Notes: a model not told the origin generated them from the letters alone. Positions 1 through 8,948 are shown, counted from the stretch's first letter. The stretch is 53,484 nt of DNA from CAYFVR01 sp046541515 (GCA_046541515.1 JBKHDD010000014.1:1-53484), one strand, 5' to 3'. Translations and numbers: made by a program.

Positions 1-1922
1 CCGGCGACGTGGCGCGCGGGCGTGGCCTGGACCGGTCGATTGCCCATCAGATTCCGGGCCGCGCGGACCACGGCGGCGGCGTCCACGCCGTAGCGGGCGC
101 GAAGGATTTTCTGGGGTCCGTGGGCCACGAAGGTATCCCGAATGCCCACCCGGGCGACGGCGACGTCGGTCATCCCGGCGTCGGCCAGCGCCTCCAGCAC
201 CGCGGAGCCGAAGCCGCCCATAAGCACATGCTCCTCCACCGTCACCACCCGTCCCACGGAACGGGCCAGCGGCAGGATGCGCTCGATGTCCAGCGGCTTG
301 ACGAACCGGGCGTCCATCACCGCGGCCGAAACGCCGTCGCGTTCCAGCATTTCCCGCGCGGCCAGCGCCTCCTGGGTGGACCCGCCGGCGGAGAGGAGCA
401 AGACGTCTTCCCCGTCGGCCAGCAATTTCGCCCTGCCGATGGGAACCGGTTCGGGCCGCGCGGCCAGGGAAACGCCCACGGCGCTGCCCCGGGGATAGCG
501 CAGGGCCACGGGACCGTCGTGCCCGATGGCGGTGACCAGCATTCGACGCAGCTCATTTTCATCCCGGGGGCTCATGATCGTCATGTTGGGCAATCCCCGG
601 AGATAGCCGAAGTCGAAGAGGCCGTGGTGGGTGGCGCCGTCTTCGCCCACGATGCCGCCCCGATCCAGGGCGAACACCACCGGAAGCCCCTCGATGCAGA
701 CGTCATGGAGAATCTGGTCGAAGGCCCGCTGCAGAAAGGTGGAATAGATGGCCACCACCGGGCGCATGCCTTCGGCGGCCAGCCCCGCCGCGAAGGTGAC
801 CCCGTGCTGTTCCGCGATCCCCACGTCGTAAAACCGGTCCGGATATTTTTCCGCGAATTCGGCCAACCCCGTTCCTTCGGGCATGGCGGCGGTGACGGCA
901 ACGATGCGCGGATCGGTTTCGGCCAGTTCCACCATGGTTTCGCCGAACACCGAGGTGTATGTGGGCACCGAGACGCCTTTTTTGATGCAGACGCCGGTTT
1001 CCTTTTCAAAACAGCCGACCCCGTGGAAATAGACGGGATTCTTCTCGGCCGGTTCGTATCCCTTGCCCTTGCGGGTGGTGACGTGGAGCAGCACCGGCTC
1101 TTTGAGGTCCTTGATGTTCTCCAGAATGTCGATGAGGTGCGGCAGCTTGTGGCCGTTGATGGGACCAAAATAGTCGAAGTTGAAGGCCTCGAACAGCATG
1201 CCGGGGGTGACGAAAGTTTTGAAAGATTCCTCGGACCGTTTGGCGAGCTGGTACATGTCGTCGCCGATTTTGGGCAGGGATCGAAGAAATTCCCCGAATT
1301 CTTTTCGGAAGCCCTGGAGGTAGCGGGCCGAGAACGTTCGGCTGAGAAAGGAGGAGAGGGCGCCGACGTTGGGCGAAATGGACATGTCGTTGTCGTTGAG
1401 GATGACGATCAGGTTCCGGTCTTTCCCCAACGCGCCCGCCTGGTTGAGCCCTTCGTAGGCCAGCCCGGCCGTCATGGAGCCGTCGCCGATCACCGCCACA
1501 ACCCGGGATTTGTCCTGGTTGTGCCATTTTCCGCAGGCCATGCCCAGACCGGCGGAGATGGAGGTGCTGCTGTGGCCGGTGGTGAAGGCGTCGTAGGGAC
1601 TTTCGCTCATCTTGGTGAAGCCGCACAGCCCGTCCAACTGGCGGAGGGAATCGAAACGGTCCCGACGACCGGTCAACAGTTTGTGGGCGTAGGTCTGATG
1701 GCCCACGTCCCAAATCAGCTTGTCTTGGGGCGTATCCAGGACGTAATGCAGGGCGATGGTCAGCTCCACCGCGCCGAGGCTCGACGCCAAATGGCCGCCC
1801 GTTCGGGACACCACGTCGACGATCGCCCGCCGGATTTCTTCGGCCAGCCGGGGCAGGTCGCCCACGGGAACTTTCTTGAGATCGGCCGGGGAGTAAATGG
1901 TGGAAAGCAGGGTAGGGCTCAC
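1..1922 (-). CDS. dxs: 1-deoxy-D-xylulose-5-phosphate synthase, 3' end cut by window
   Basis: Thiamine-diphosphate enzyme that condenses pyruvate and glyceraldehyde-3-phosphate, the first step of the non-mevalonate isoprenoid pathway in the cytoplasm. My translation gives 640 codons without a stop before the window edge, close to full family length (about 620-640), so only a few C-terminal residues are missing. Visible motifs are GGHLASSLGAVELTIALH near the N terminus, the metal/ThDP site GDGSMTAGLAYEGLN, and the transketolase pyrimidine-domain stretch DRGGIVGEDGATHHG. I chose the GTG at 1922 because no in-frame ATG lies nearby and the protein then begins at the usual place. It follows xseB by 88 nt. 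The prenyl synthase gene ispA that often sits between xseB and dxs is absent here. Confidence 0.93.
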   Translation of the reverse strand, partial: MSPTLLSTIYSPADLKKVPVGDLPRLAEEIRRAIVDVVSRTGGHLASSLGAVELTIALHYVLDTPQDKLIWDVGHQTYAHKLLTGRRDRFDSLRQLDGLCGFTKMSESPYDAFTTGHSSTSISAGLGMACGKWHNQDKSRVVAVIGDGSMTAGLAYEGLNQAGALGKDRNLIVILNDNDMSISPNVGALSSFLSRTFSARYLQGFRKEFGEFLRSLPKIGDDMYQLAKRSEESFKTFVTPGMLFEAFNFDYFGPINGHKLPHLIDILENIKDLKEPVLLHVTTRKGKGYEPAEKNPVYFHGVGCFEKETGVCIKKGVSVPTYTSVFGETMVELAETDPRIVAVTAAMPEGTGLAEFAEKYPDRFYDVGIAEQHGVTFAAGLAAEGMRPVVAIYSTFLQRAFDQILHDVCIEGLPVVFALDRGGIVGEDGATHHGLFDFGYLRGLPNMTIMSPRDENELRRMLVTAIGHDGPVALRYPRGSAVGVSLAARPEPVPIGRAKLLADGEDVLLLSAGGSTQEALAAREMLERDGVSAAVMDARFVKPLDIERILPLARSVGRVVTVEEHVLMGGFGSAVLEALADAGMTDVAVARVGIRDTFVAHGPQKILRARYGVDAAAVVRAARNLMGNRPVQATPARHVA

Positions 1923-2010
1923 GGATATTGTTCCCGGCCCGGGGGCGCGGCGGGGGGCGGCCCCGGTATGCCTGAAAAGGTTGTGGGTTTCGGCGAGGGA
2001 AAAAAGCCGA

Positions 2011-2253
2011 TCATACGGTCTCCCCGTCGCCTTCCTGAAACGGTTGGGACGCGACTTCGCCGTCGGGCCCTTCCATGAGCAGGGTGATGCGCCGCTCGGT
2101 CTCGTCCAGCTTTTCGGTGCAATAGCGAGACAGGGCGATGCCCTCCTCGAATTTTTTCATGGCCTTCTCCAGGGGAAGATCCCCCGTTTCCAGCTCGGTC
2201 ACGATTTCTTCAAGCTGTTGCATGGCCTTTTCAAACGTCGGTTTCGCCGTCAT
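2011..2253 (-). CDS. xseB: Exodeoxyribonuclease VII small subunit
   Basis: 80-residue small subunit of exonuclease VII, which binds the coiled coil of XseA; the complex degrades single-stranded DNA in both directions. The protein shows the family pattern: FEKAMQQLEEIVTELETGDL, then LEKAMKKFEEGIALSRYC. Its length matches the family (60-85 residues). The ATG at 2253 was chosen over the longer in-frame reading because the upstream residues are only the xseA shadow. Its start lies inside the 3' end of xseA (23-nt overlap), so translation is probably coupled. Confidence 0.93.
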   Translation of the reverse strand: MTAKPTFEKAMQQLEEIVTELETGDLPLEKAMKKFEEGIALSRYCTEKLDETERRITLLMEGPDGEVASQPFQEGDGETV

Positions 2254-3601
2254 CGGCTTGGATCTCCTCCACCCGGGCCCGAATGCTTCCCCGGGCCACG
2301 CGGATGTCCACGAGTTGTCCCACGCCCAACTGGTCGGCGGATCGGATGATCGCGCCTTCGGGCGACGTTCGGGCGATGGCGTATCCCCGTTCCAGCACGC
2401 CATGGGGATTCAGGGCGCGAAGGCGGGCCGCCAGCTCCGCCGTCCGGGCCCGCAATTCCCGAGTCCGCAGGCGCATGGCGACGGGCAGAGCGCGGCGGCG
2501 GCCGTCCAGCCGCTCGACGGCCCGCCGGACCGTCACCGCGGGGCTGTTGGCCCGAAGCCGTTCCGCCCGCCAGGCCAGACGCTCGCGCCGATGCCGCAGG
2601 CCATGGTCCATGGCGCGCCCCAGCCGCCCGGCAAGATCGTCCACCCGCATTTGCCAGTCTTGCAACCGGCGGCGGGGATGCACCAGCCGCCGGGAGAGGG
2701 CGCCAAGCGCCCGGCGCTCCCGTTCGATCCCTCGCTCCAAGGCCGCGGCCAGGGCATGGGTGGCGGAATCCTTCCAGGCCCGCAATTCCGCCTTCACCGG
2801 AACCGCCATCTCCGCCGCCGCGGAGGGGGTGGGCGCGCGAACGTCGGCCACGAAATCGGCGATGGTCACGTCGGTTTCGTGGCCCACGCCGGAAATCACC
2901 GGCGCCCCGCAGGCGAAAATGGCCCGGGCCACCGCCTCCGCGTTGAACGCCTGCAGGTCTTCCAGGGAACCGCCGCCCCGGGCCAACAGAATCACCTCGG
3001 TGTCCGGCCGGGCGTCCAGCCGGGCGATGGCTGCGGCGATTTCCAGCTCGGCGCCTTCCCCCTGAACCCGGGCGGGAGAAATCTCCACCGGCATGTTGGG
3101 ATACCGCCGATCCACCACGCGGAGAATGTCGTGAATCGCCGCGCCGGCGGGGGAGGTGACCACGCCAATTTTGGACGGGAGGACGGGCAGGGGCTTCTTG
3201 CGCTCCGGGTCGAACAGCCCCTCGGCCTGAAGCCGCGCCTTGAGCTGTTCGAACGCCAGATGCAACTCCCCGACCCCGCGGGGTTCCAGGTATTCCAGAA
3301 TGATCTGGTAATTGCCCCGGGGCGCGTAGACGCCGATCCGCCCGAAACCGGTGATTTTCATCCGATCTTCCGGCCGAAATTTCAGGTTCCGGTTCTGCCC
3401 CTTGAACATCACCGCGCCGATCTGGGCGCCGGCGTCTTTGAGGGTGAAATAGAAGTGGCCGGAACCCGGCGCCCGGAAATTGGAAATTTCCCCGGTCAGC
3501 CAGACGAACGGATACTGGTCCTCCAAAACATCTTTGATTTCGGCGGTCAGTTCGGAAACGGAATAAATATGGCGCTGTATGGAACCCGAATCGTTTATCA
3601 T
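2231..3601 (-). CDS. xseA: Exodeoxyribonuclease VII large subunit
   Basis: Catalytic subunit of exonuclease VII, 456 residues, normal family length. It has an N-terminal OB-fold (about residues 10-110; YSVSELTAEIKDVLE, then WLTGEISNF). The catalytic domain carries ARGGGSLEDLQAFN and GVGHETDVTIADFVAD followed by RAPTPSAAAE. A long basic, helical C-terminal region binds XseB. The ATG at 3601 gives the expected N terminus although its ribosome site is weak. First gene of an xseA-xseB-dxs operon, with a candidate promoter about 210 nt upstream. Confidence 0.95.
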   Translation of the reverse strand: MINDSGSIQRHIYSVSELTAEIKDVLEDQYPFVWLTGEISNFRAPGSGHFYFTLKDAGAQIGAVMFKGQNRNLKFRPEDRMKITGFGRIGVYAPRGNYQIILEYLEPRGVGELHLAFEQLKARLQAEGLFDPERKKPLPVLPSKIGVVTSPAGAAIHDILRVVDRRYPNMPVEISPARVQGEGAELEIAAAIARLDARPDTEVILLARGGGSLEDLQAFNAEAVARAIFACGAPVISGVGHETDVTIADFVADVRAPTPSAAAEMAVPVKAELRAWKDSATHALAAALERGIERERRALGALSRRLVHPRRRLQDWQMRVDDLAGRLGRAMDHGLRHRRERLAWRAERLRANSPAVTVRRAVERLDGRRRALPVAMRLRTRELRARTAELAARLRALNPHGVLERGYAIARTSPEGAIIRSADQLGVGQLVDIRVARGSIRARVEEIQADDGETDV

Positions 3602-3861
3602 GGCAAAACCCGATGAGTATCACAGGTGTTTCCGGCGTTCAACGCTTTTTGAGATTTGCTGGAGCGGTGCGCGGGGCTGTCTTCGTGTGGCACTGTCGGA
3701 CGAGGGAACGGGACGGAGAAGGCGCGGACCGAAACGCCGGAAGAATTCAAACCCAAAACCATCGAAGAAAGAGGGCCCCCAGCTTTTTCCCGTTCAAAAT
3801 TGTCCGATAAAATATATTATGTAAACTTTATGGGCCAAGATTCAGCGGAAAGCGCAAAAAA
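3602..3861. other. Intergenic region upstream of xseA (260 bp)
   Basis: Contains no convincing gene. Short plus-strand reading frames here lack ribosome sites and family features. The left part (3602-3790) has mixed composition and would be a long 5' leader of xseA. The right part is AT-rich and carries the candidate minus-strand promoter described separately. Confidence 0.6.
3811..3838 (-). promoter_or_regulatory. Candidate promoter for xseA-xseB-dxs
   Basis: Read on the minus strand: TTGGCC (3838-3833), 16-nt spacer, TATATT (3816-3811), in an AT-rich patch. It matches the primary sigma consensus at 4 of 6 and 5 of 6 positions. It implies a leader of roughly 200 nt before xseA. Prediction by eye only. 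Confidence 0.4.
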
Positions 3862-4146
3862 TTATCCTGCAAGTTCCTGTTTTTCAAATTGTTTCTGGAT
3901 AAAGTCCCGCACCGCCGGCGCCACGAAAACCGAAGAATGATCCATCGACGCCAGACATTCCCCCAGCAGCCGGTTCTTTTCGGAAACCGGCAGATTCCGA
4001 TCCATCACGAACCGAAACTCTTCGCGCACTTTGCAAAGACCGCTTTGCACCGGAACCCCGGCGTTCCGGAAACTTTTTTCCACCACCGGAACGCCGAGTT
4101 TTTCCGCGAGCCGCTTCAGTTCCGGGTAAAGTTGCGGCGCTTTCAC
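3862..4146 (-). CDS. Small conserved protein coupled to the methyltransferase
   Basis: 94-residue soluble protein starting at GTG 4146, which overlaps the stop of the methyltransferase gene by four bases (GTGA). The sequence has a conserved look: an N-terminal helix (YPELKRLAEKLGVPVVEK), then VQSGLCKVREEFRFVMDRN, a helix SEKNRLLGECLASM, and the C-terminal PAVRDFIQKQFEK. I recall small bacterial proteins with the same SGLC-V-R core and a terminal P-x-VR motif, but no established function. No signal peptide or membrane segment. An upstream in-frame extension exists but is the shadow of the methyltransferase gene. The coupling suggests it acts with, or is co-produced with, the methyltransferase. 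Confidence 0.75.
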   Translation of the reverse strand: MKAPQLYPELKRLAEKLGVPVVEKSFRNAGVPVQSGLCKVREEFRFVMDRNLPVSEKNRLLGECLASMDHSSVFVAPAVRDFIQKQFEKQELAG

Positions 4147-5180
4147 GGGCGGACGGCCTCCAGCACGGCGTCCATCCGGTCGCCGTTCCGAAGGACTCGG
4201 ACGCCGACAAAGCCGGCGGATTCCAAATCCTCCTGAAACTCCGCCAGGGTAAACGTGTCGCCGCCGGACGTGGCCACCAGCATGTTGACCGCGAAAACCG
4301 CGCCCGCCGGCGGATTCACCCGGGCGTCGTCCATCACATGGTCTCGAATCCACAGTTTTCCGCCGGGCTCCAGCGCCTGAAAACATTTCTCGTAAAGCGC
4401 CCGGTTTTCCTCGCGGCTGTTCTGGTGAACGATGGCCGACAGCCAGACGCGATCGTGGCCTCCGGGCAACGGGTCCCGGTTGTAATTCCCGGAAACCAGC
4501 GTCACGCGATCCCGCAGCCCCCGTCGCTCCAGCCGCTCCTCGGCCATGGGAATCACCTCCGGCAGATCGAACAACGTGGCCGTCATTTCCGGTCGCCTCG
4601 CCAGAAACGCGGCGGCGTACGTCCCGGAAGCGCCGCCCACGTCCAGGAGTTTCCGGGCCGGTTCGGTCATCAATTCGTCCGCGAGTTCCTCGGCCATGGA
4701 TTGGCCCGCGGCGTGCATGGCGCCGATAAAGGAACGGCGTCGCTTCGGGTCCGCCAGGACCGAAGGTTTTGTTTTCGGCTTTCTCCCGGAACGGATTATT
4801 TCCCCCAAGTCGGACCACAGGTTCCATAAGTGGTCCAGATGTTCGATCATGGGCAGAACGGAAACTTCCGGGTCGCGGCTCAACGCGCGTTTCAAAGACG
4901 GAACAATCCGATAAGGCCCCGCTTTTCCGTCTTTTTCAATCACGCCGATGGCCGCAAGCGCGTCCAGCGCGGTCCGCAACGCCTCCACGTCCCAACCGGA
5001 GTCCTCCGCGACGACCTCCGCCGTGGCCGGGAGCCGGTCGAACAAGCCCAGTTCCGCGGCGCTCAGAATGATCCGGCTGGAAAAAAATCCCCGCGCCATC
5101 CCCAATAGTTCTTCCGGTCCCATGCCGGCAGTTTCAGATTTTCCCGAGTCCACCGATTTTTCGGAGTCTGATTGTTTCAT
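4143..5180 (-). CDS. SAM-dependent O-methyltransferase, acetylserotonin-OMT type
   Basis: 345 residues. An N-terminal dimerisation/winged-helix region (about residues 20-110; ILSAAELGLFDRL, then VEALRTALDALAAIGVIEK) precedes a Rossmann methyltransferase domain. The SAM motif is LLDVGGASGTYAAAFL and the acidic strand is ATLFDLPEV. The catalytic-histidine region reads IVHQNSREENRALYEKC, followed by LEPGGKLWIRDHVM. This is the Methyltransf_2 architecture, which methylates hydroxyl groups of small aromatic or polyketide-like substrates. The actual substrate cannot be told. It starts at ATG 5180 after a G-rich ribosome site and is divergent from the BI-1 gene. It ends overlapping the small gene downstream. 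Confidence 0.88.
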   Translation of the reverse strand: MKQSDSEKSVDSGKSETAGMGPEELLGMARGFFSSRIILSAAELGLFDRLPATAEVVAEDSGWDVEALRTALDALAAIGVIEKDGKAGPYRIVPSLKRALSRDPEVSVLPMIEHLDHLWNLWSDLGEIIRSGRKPKTKPSVLADPKRRRSFIGAMHAAGQSMAEELADELMTEPARKLLDVGGASGTYAAAFLARRPEMTATLFDLPEVIPMAEERLERRGLRDRVTLVSGNYNRDPLPGGHDRVWLSAIVHQNSREENRALYEKCFQALEPGGKLWIRDHVMDDARVNPPAGAVFAVNMLVATSGGDTFTLAEFQEDLESAGFVGVRVLRNGDRMDAVLEAVRP

Positions 5181-5240
5181 GGAAACCCTTCCCCCCTTCC
5201 CCGCCGCATAATTCGCCCGACGGTCGTTGGCCGATTTTTC

Positions 5241-5268
5241 TTGAAACCCCGGGGAACTGTGTTATATT
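5241..5268 (+). promoter_or_regulatory. Promoter of the BI-1 family gene
   Basis: TTGAAA (5241-5246), 16-nt spacer, TATATT (5263-5268), about 75 nt ahead of the start codon. A strong match to the primary sigma consensus. The same AT-rich gap must also hold the divergent methyltransferase promoter; a weaker minus-strand candidate overlaps this site. Confidence 0.6.
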
Positions 5269-5342
5269 CCACCCGTGCAAAACAAGCCAATGAGTTTGCC
5301 AAAAAATTTTAAAAAATTCAAATAGGCGGGAGGTTGAGCACT

Positions 5343-6062
5343 ATGGAGGAACTTCGACAAAAATACGGAAGCGCCGCCTCGGCAGGGACCCAGGAACGGG
5401 TCAATTCCTTCATCCAGTCCGTTTACGGATGGATGGCCGCCGGTCTGGCGCTGACCGGCCTGATGGCCTACGTCACCGCCGGCAGCGAGACCCTGTTGCG
5501 GCTGATCGTCGGCAATCCGATAATTTTCTTCGGCCTGATCATCGGCGAGTTGGCGATGGTGTTCATCCTCAGCTCCCGGGTTCAAAAAATGTCCCCGGGC
5601 ACGGCCACGGCCATGTTCATCGGCTATTCCGTGCTGAACGGGCTGACGCTCTCGGTAATTTTTCTGGCCTACTCGTCGGCCTCCATCACGTCGACCTTTT
5701 TCATCTGCGCGGGAACTTTCGGGGCGGTCAGCATATACGGCATGACCACGAAAAAAGATCTCACCGGCGTGGGCAACTTCATGTTCATGGGGCTGATCGG
5801 CATCATCATCGCCTCGGTGGTGAACATGTTCGTGCAAAGCAGCGCCATCTCCATGGTGGTCAGCTATATCGGCGTCCTCGTCTTTGTGGGCCTGACCGCC
5901 TACGACACCCAGAAGCTGAAGCACATGGCCCTGACCCAGCCGGACGATCTGGACGCGGGAACGGTTCGCAAGGGCGCGATCATCGGCGCGCTTTCTCTCT
6001 ACCTCGACTTCATCAACCTGTTCCTTTTCCTGCTTCGGATTTTCGGCGGCGGCCGGGATTAA
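5343..6062 (+). CDS. BAX inhibitor-1 (YccA/YbhL) family membrane protein
   Basis: 239-residue integral inner-membrane protein with about seven hydrophobic segments from residue 25 to the C terminus. Family marks are a cytoplasmic N terminus ending in VNSFIQSVYGWMAAGLALTG and the C-terminal AYDTQKLKHMA. These precede a final hydrophobic helix (LYLDFINLFLFLLRIF) and a charged tail. Relatives are proton-sensitive calcium leak channels or modulators of membrane proteases such as FtsH. The start was set at ATG 5343 because GGGAGG lies 9 nt upstream; the in-frame TTG at 5334 directly abuts that site and is unlikely. Single-gene transcription unit with its own promoter and terminator. Confidence 0.93.
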   Translation: MEELRQKYGSAASAGTQERVNSFIQSVYGWMAAGLALTGLMAYVTAGSETLLRLIVGNPIIFFGLIIGELAMVFILSSRVQKMSPGTATAMFIGYSVLNGLTLSVIFLAYSSASITSTFFICAGTFGAVSIYGMTTKKDLTGVGNFMFMGLIGIIIASVVNMFVQSSAISMVVSYIGVLVFVGLTAYDTQKLKHMALTQPDDLDAGTVRKGAIIGALSLYLDFINLFLFLLRIFGGGRD

Positions 6063-6081
6063 GCGTCCATTCAAAAGCATC

Positions 6082-6118
6082 AAAGTCCGCTCCAGGCTCT
6101 CTGGAGCGGACTTTTTTT
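6082..6118 (+). terminator. Rho-independent terminator after the BI-1 gene
   Basis: Perfect 14-bp stem (6082-6095 with 6101-6114), 5-nt loop, and a run of seven T (6112-6118). It begins 19 nt after the stop codon. Confidence 0.93.
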
Positions 6119-6203
6119 ACGGCTTTTGGCGGAAAGAATTCGGAAGAAAGGATTCAGGAATCAGAAACGGCAAAAAAGCTTGGCCCGAAGGCGATTCCCC
6201 GCC

Positions 6204-7556
6204 CTACTCCCCGATTTCTTTCCGCACGGCGGTCGCAATTCGGTCGCAGACGTCCCGGATGATTTCCGCCGTGGGGCCTTCGGCCATGATTCGGCACAGG
6301 TTCTGGGTGCCGGAATAGCGGACCAGCACCCTCCCCTTTTCGCCCAATTCCGCCTCCGCGTTTCGAACGGCTTCGGCCACCGGGGCGATGTCCATGATTT
6401 CCGGCTTTTCCCGCACGGGAACGTTGATCAGCAGTTGCGGAAACACGTCCATGATCCCGGCCAGTTCCGACAGCGGTTGTCCCGCGTCCCGTGCCGCTTC
6501 AATCAGACGAAGCGCCGTGAGGATGCCGTCCCCCGTGGTGTGATGATCCAGGAAGATCATGTGGCCGGAGTCCTCTCCGCCCAGCGCCGCCCCGGACGCC
6601 TTCATCTCTTCCAAAACATATCGGTCGCCCACGTCGGTGATTCGCACCTCGACTCCCAGCTTCCGAAGCGCCAGCCGCAGACCGATGTTGCTCATCACCG
6701 TGGCGACCACCAAATCGCCCGGCAATTTCCCCGCCGCCTGCATGTGCCGGGCGCAAACCGCCAGAATCTGATCCCCGGTGATCCGGCGGCCGGTTTCGTC
6801 CACGGCGATGAGCCGGTCGCCGTCCCCGTCAAAAGCCAGGCCGATGTCCGCGCCGGTTTCCACCACGGTTTTCATCAAGGTTTCCGGGTGCTGGGAACCG
6901 CAACCCATGTTGATGTTCCGGCCGTCGGGGGAGGCGAACAGGGTGGTGACCTCGGCGCCAAGCTCCGCAAACAATTCCGGCGCCACCTGGAAGGTCGCGC
7001 CGTTGGCGCAGTCCAGAACGATCTTCATGCCTTCCAGCGAGGCCTCCGGGCCCAGAGTGGATCGAAGAAAATCGCGGTATCGCTTTCGGGCGTCCTGAAA
7101 CAAACGAACGTGACCGGTGTCGCGAACGTTCTCGCTCCGGGCCATCAGGCCGCCGCCCAAAATCAGCGCTTCCAGCTCGGCCTCCCGCTCGTCGGACAAC
7201 TTGAAGCCGTCGCCCCGGAAGACCTTGATTCCGTTGTCCTCGAAGGGATTGTGGGAGGCGGAGATCACCAGACCGGCGTCCGCGCCGGTGGCGGCGGCAA
7301 GAAACGCCACGCCGGGGGTCGGCAACACGTCGGTCAGCCAGGCGTCTCCGCCCATGGCGCAAATGCCCGCGGCCAGGGCGTGCTCCAGCATTTCGCCGGA
7401 GATCCGGGTGTCCTGGCCGATGACCACCCGGGGCGGGGCGTCGCCGTTTCGATAGAGCGCCACCACGGCCCGACCGACGTTGAGGGCCATCTCGGCGGTC
7501 ATGGGCGGGCGATTGGCCACGCCCCGGATGCCGTCGGTTCCGAAAAGTTTTCCCAT
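6204..7556 (-). other. glmM: Internal glmM start and coding unit within the fused frame
   Basis: ATG 7556 is where GlmM normally begins (MGKLFGTDGIRG). It has its own ribosome site, CAAGGA followed by six bases, so free 450-residue GlmM is probably made even if the fused protein also exists. In relatives the upstream protein would end near the DSLETFR stretch. Here a +1 shift would meet a TGA at about 7652-7650, inside the linker. Confidence 0.7.
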
Positions 7557-8948
7557 GGATTGTCCTTGAAGTCCCTTTCGGCGAGGGTTCCCCTGCCCTT
7601 TCGCCGCGCACTGATTCCGGATTCCGGTCCCCCTTCCGATTCCGTCCGGTTCATTCCCCGTTCTGGAAGCGCCTTCCCGCCGTCCCGCTTGTGTTCCGCC
7701 CCTTGGCCGAAAGGTCTCCAAAGAATCCAGCGCCGCGGAATGAACATCTCGAACGATCCCTTCCAGCCATTCCGTGGCGGTTTCCCGGACCTCCGGCGGA
7801 AGGGTCGGCATCACCTCGGTATAGACGGCTCCGCTCCGGCCAAGGCGTTCGGAAAGCGCCTCCAGAAACCGTTCCCTGGACTCCGTCGCGCCGTCCCGCC
7901 TTCCCGCTTCGGCCAGGATCGCCTCGATTTCGGGCCACCGTTCGGAAAATGCCCGCTTTTGGCGAATCAGAGGGCTTTCCGGGTCGCCCCCTTCCGCGAC
8001 ATACCGTTGCATGGATTCGGCCATTTTCCCGGCCACCTGGCCGAGACGTTTGATCCGTTCCGCCAGCCCCCGCTCCAGATTCCGCTGAAGCCCCTCCAGC
8101 AAGGCGGCGGGAAAGCGATCGGAGAGAAACAGGGACCGCGCATGGCGATACCAGGCCGATAGCGCCGCCAAATTTCCAATGTAGACCAGGTTGTGGGAAA
8201 CCAGCCGCCCGATGTTTCGATACACGCCCGCCGAAAAAGGCACGCTGAGGGGGCGGGGGGCGCCGCCGCCCAGCAGGCGGCCAGGCCGGAGTTCGTCTTT
8301 CCGCTGAACGCTTCCCGCCGCGATAACGGTGCCGAAGGCGAGCCGGATCGGTCCCACCAGGCCGCCCTGGCCGCCCAAAAAGATCGGCGGCTGGTCCAGC
8401 CGGACGCCCCGGGGCACGTCTCCCAGCAGGGACGCGGTGGCCTTGTCCTGGTTGGGCGTGTAGTTGAAGTGGATGTAGGAGCTGCCCACTTCGCCGTGGT
8501 TTTTCCGGCTGGTTCCGCCCGCCATGAGCACGTCGCAGAAATTGACGAGACTGCCCAGGGTGACGAAGGGGAAAAGAATGGTCTGCTTGAGGCCGACCGT
8601 GTGGGCGACGCTCGCGCCTTCCTCCAGAATCGTTCCTTCCCGGACGTGGGCGCCCAGACCGGCGGAGGCCCCTTCCAGAAACACCGCCCGCTGGAAAAAA
8701 CCGCCCCGAAGGGTGACGTCGGGGCCGATCTGGCAATCGGTCACCGTGACCGGTCCTTCCGCGCCCAACACCGCGCCGGGCAGAATCAGGGTCTCGGCGC
8801 CGAGCAACCGGACGCCGGGAAGGAGCGTCGCGCCCGGAAAGATGCGGAGCGGGTCCACCTCGGGACCCACCACCACCGTCTCCGGAGAAGGAACGTGAAC
8901 GCCCCGCTCGATGAGCCGTCGGACCGGTTCATGGATTGCGGATGTCAT
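6204..8948 (-). CDS. Left-handed beta-helix (GlmU-like) protein joined in frame to phosphoglucosamine mutase GlmM
   Basis: One open frame of 914 codons. Residues 1-450 form a GlmU-like protein without the uridylyltransferase domain. A hexapeptide beta-helix carries DCQIGPDVTLRGGFFQRAVF, REGTILEEGASVAHTVGLKQ and GGTSRKNHGEVGSSYIHFNY, and an alpha-helical tail follows. Residues 465-914 are a complete GlmM with LFGTDGIRGVAN, phosphoserine loop SASHNP, metal site DGDGDR and a phosphate loop RYSGTQN. GlmM converts glucosamine-6-phosphate to glucosamine-1-phosphate for UDP-GlcNAc synthesis. The joining stretch (about 50 residues, rich in Gly, Arg and Gln) looks like translated intergenic DNA, so a stop codon may have been lost. 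The start ATG 8948 overlaps the asnB stop (TGATG). Confidence 0.8.
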   Translation of the reverse strand: MTSAIHEPVRRLIERGVHVPSPETVVVGPEVDPLRIFPGATLLPGVRLLGAETLILPGAVLGAEGPVTVTDCQIGPDVTLRGGFFQRAVFLEGASAGLGAHVREGTILEEGASVAHTVGLKQTILFPFVTLGSLVNFCDVLMAGGTSRKNHGEVGSSYIHFNYTPNQDKATASLLGDVPRGVRLDQPPIFLGGQGGLVGPIRLAFGTVIAAGSVQRKDELRPGRLLGGGAPRPLSVPFSAGVYRNIGRLVSHNLVYIGNLAALSAWYRHARSLFLSDRFPAALLEGLQRNLERGLAERIKRLGQVAGKMAESMQRYVAEGGDPESPLIRQKRAFSERWPEIEAILAEAGRRDGATESRERFLEALSERLGRSGAVYTEVMPTLPPEVRETATEWLEGIVRDVHSAALDSLETFRPRGGTQAGRREGASRTGNEPDGIGRGTGIRNQCAAKGQGNPRRKGLQGQSMGKLFGTDGIRGVANRPPMTAEMALNVGRAVVALYRNGDAPPRVVIGQDTRISGEMLEHALAAGICAMGGDAWLTDVLPTPGVAFLAAATGADAGLVISASHNPFEDNGIKVFRGDGFKLSDEREAELEALILGGGLMARSENVRDTGHVRLFQDARKRYRDFLRSTLGPEASLEGMKIVLDCANGATFQVAPELFAELGAEVTTLFASPDGRNINMGCGSQHPETLMKTVVETGADIGLAFDGDGDRLIAVDETGRRITGDQILAVCARHMQAAGKLPGDLVVATVMSNIGLRLALRKLGVEVRITDVGDRYVLEEMKASGAALGGEDSGHMIFLDHHTTGDGILTALRLIEAARDAGQPLSELAGIMDVFPQLLINVPVREKPEIMDIAPVAEAVRNAEAELGEKGRVLVRYSGTQNLCRIMAEGPTAEIIRDVCDRIATAVRKEIGE

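Noticed and set aside
9..2078. 689-codon plus-strand open frame opposite dxs
   Set aside because: Mirror of dxs in GC-rich DNA: His/Gly/Pro/Arg-rich product, no ribosome site, no family motifs. The opposite strand encodes a clear DXS.
6126..8162. 678-codon plus-strand open frame opposite glmM
   Set aside because: Antisense shadow of a well-recognised gene, with low-complexity basic composition.
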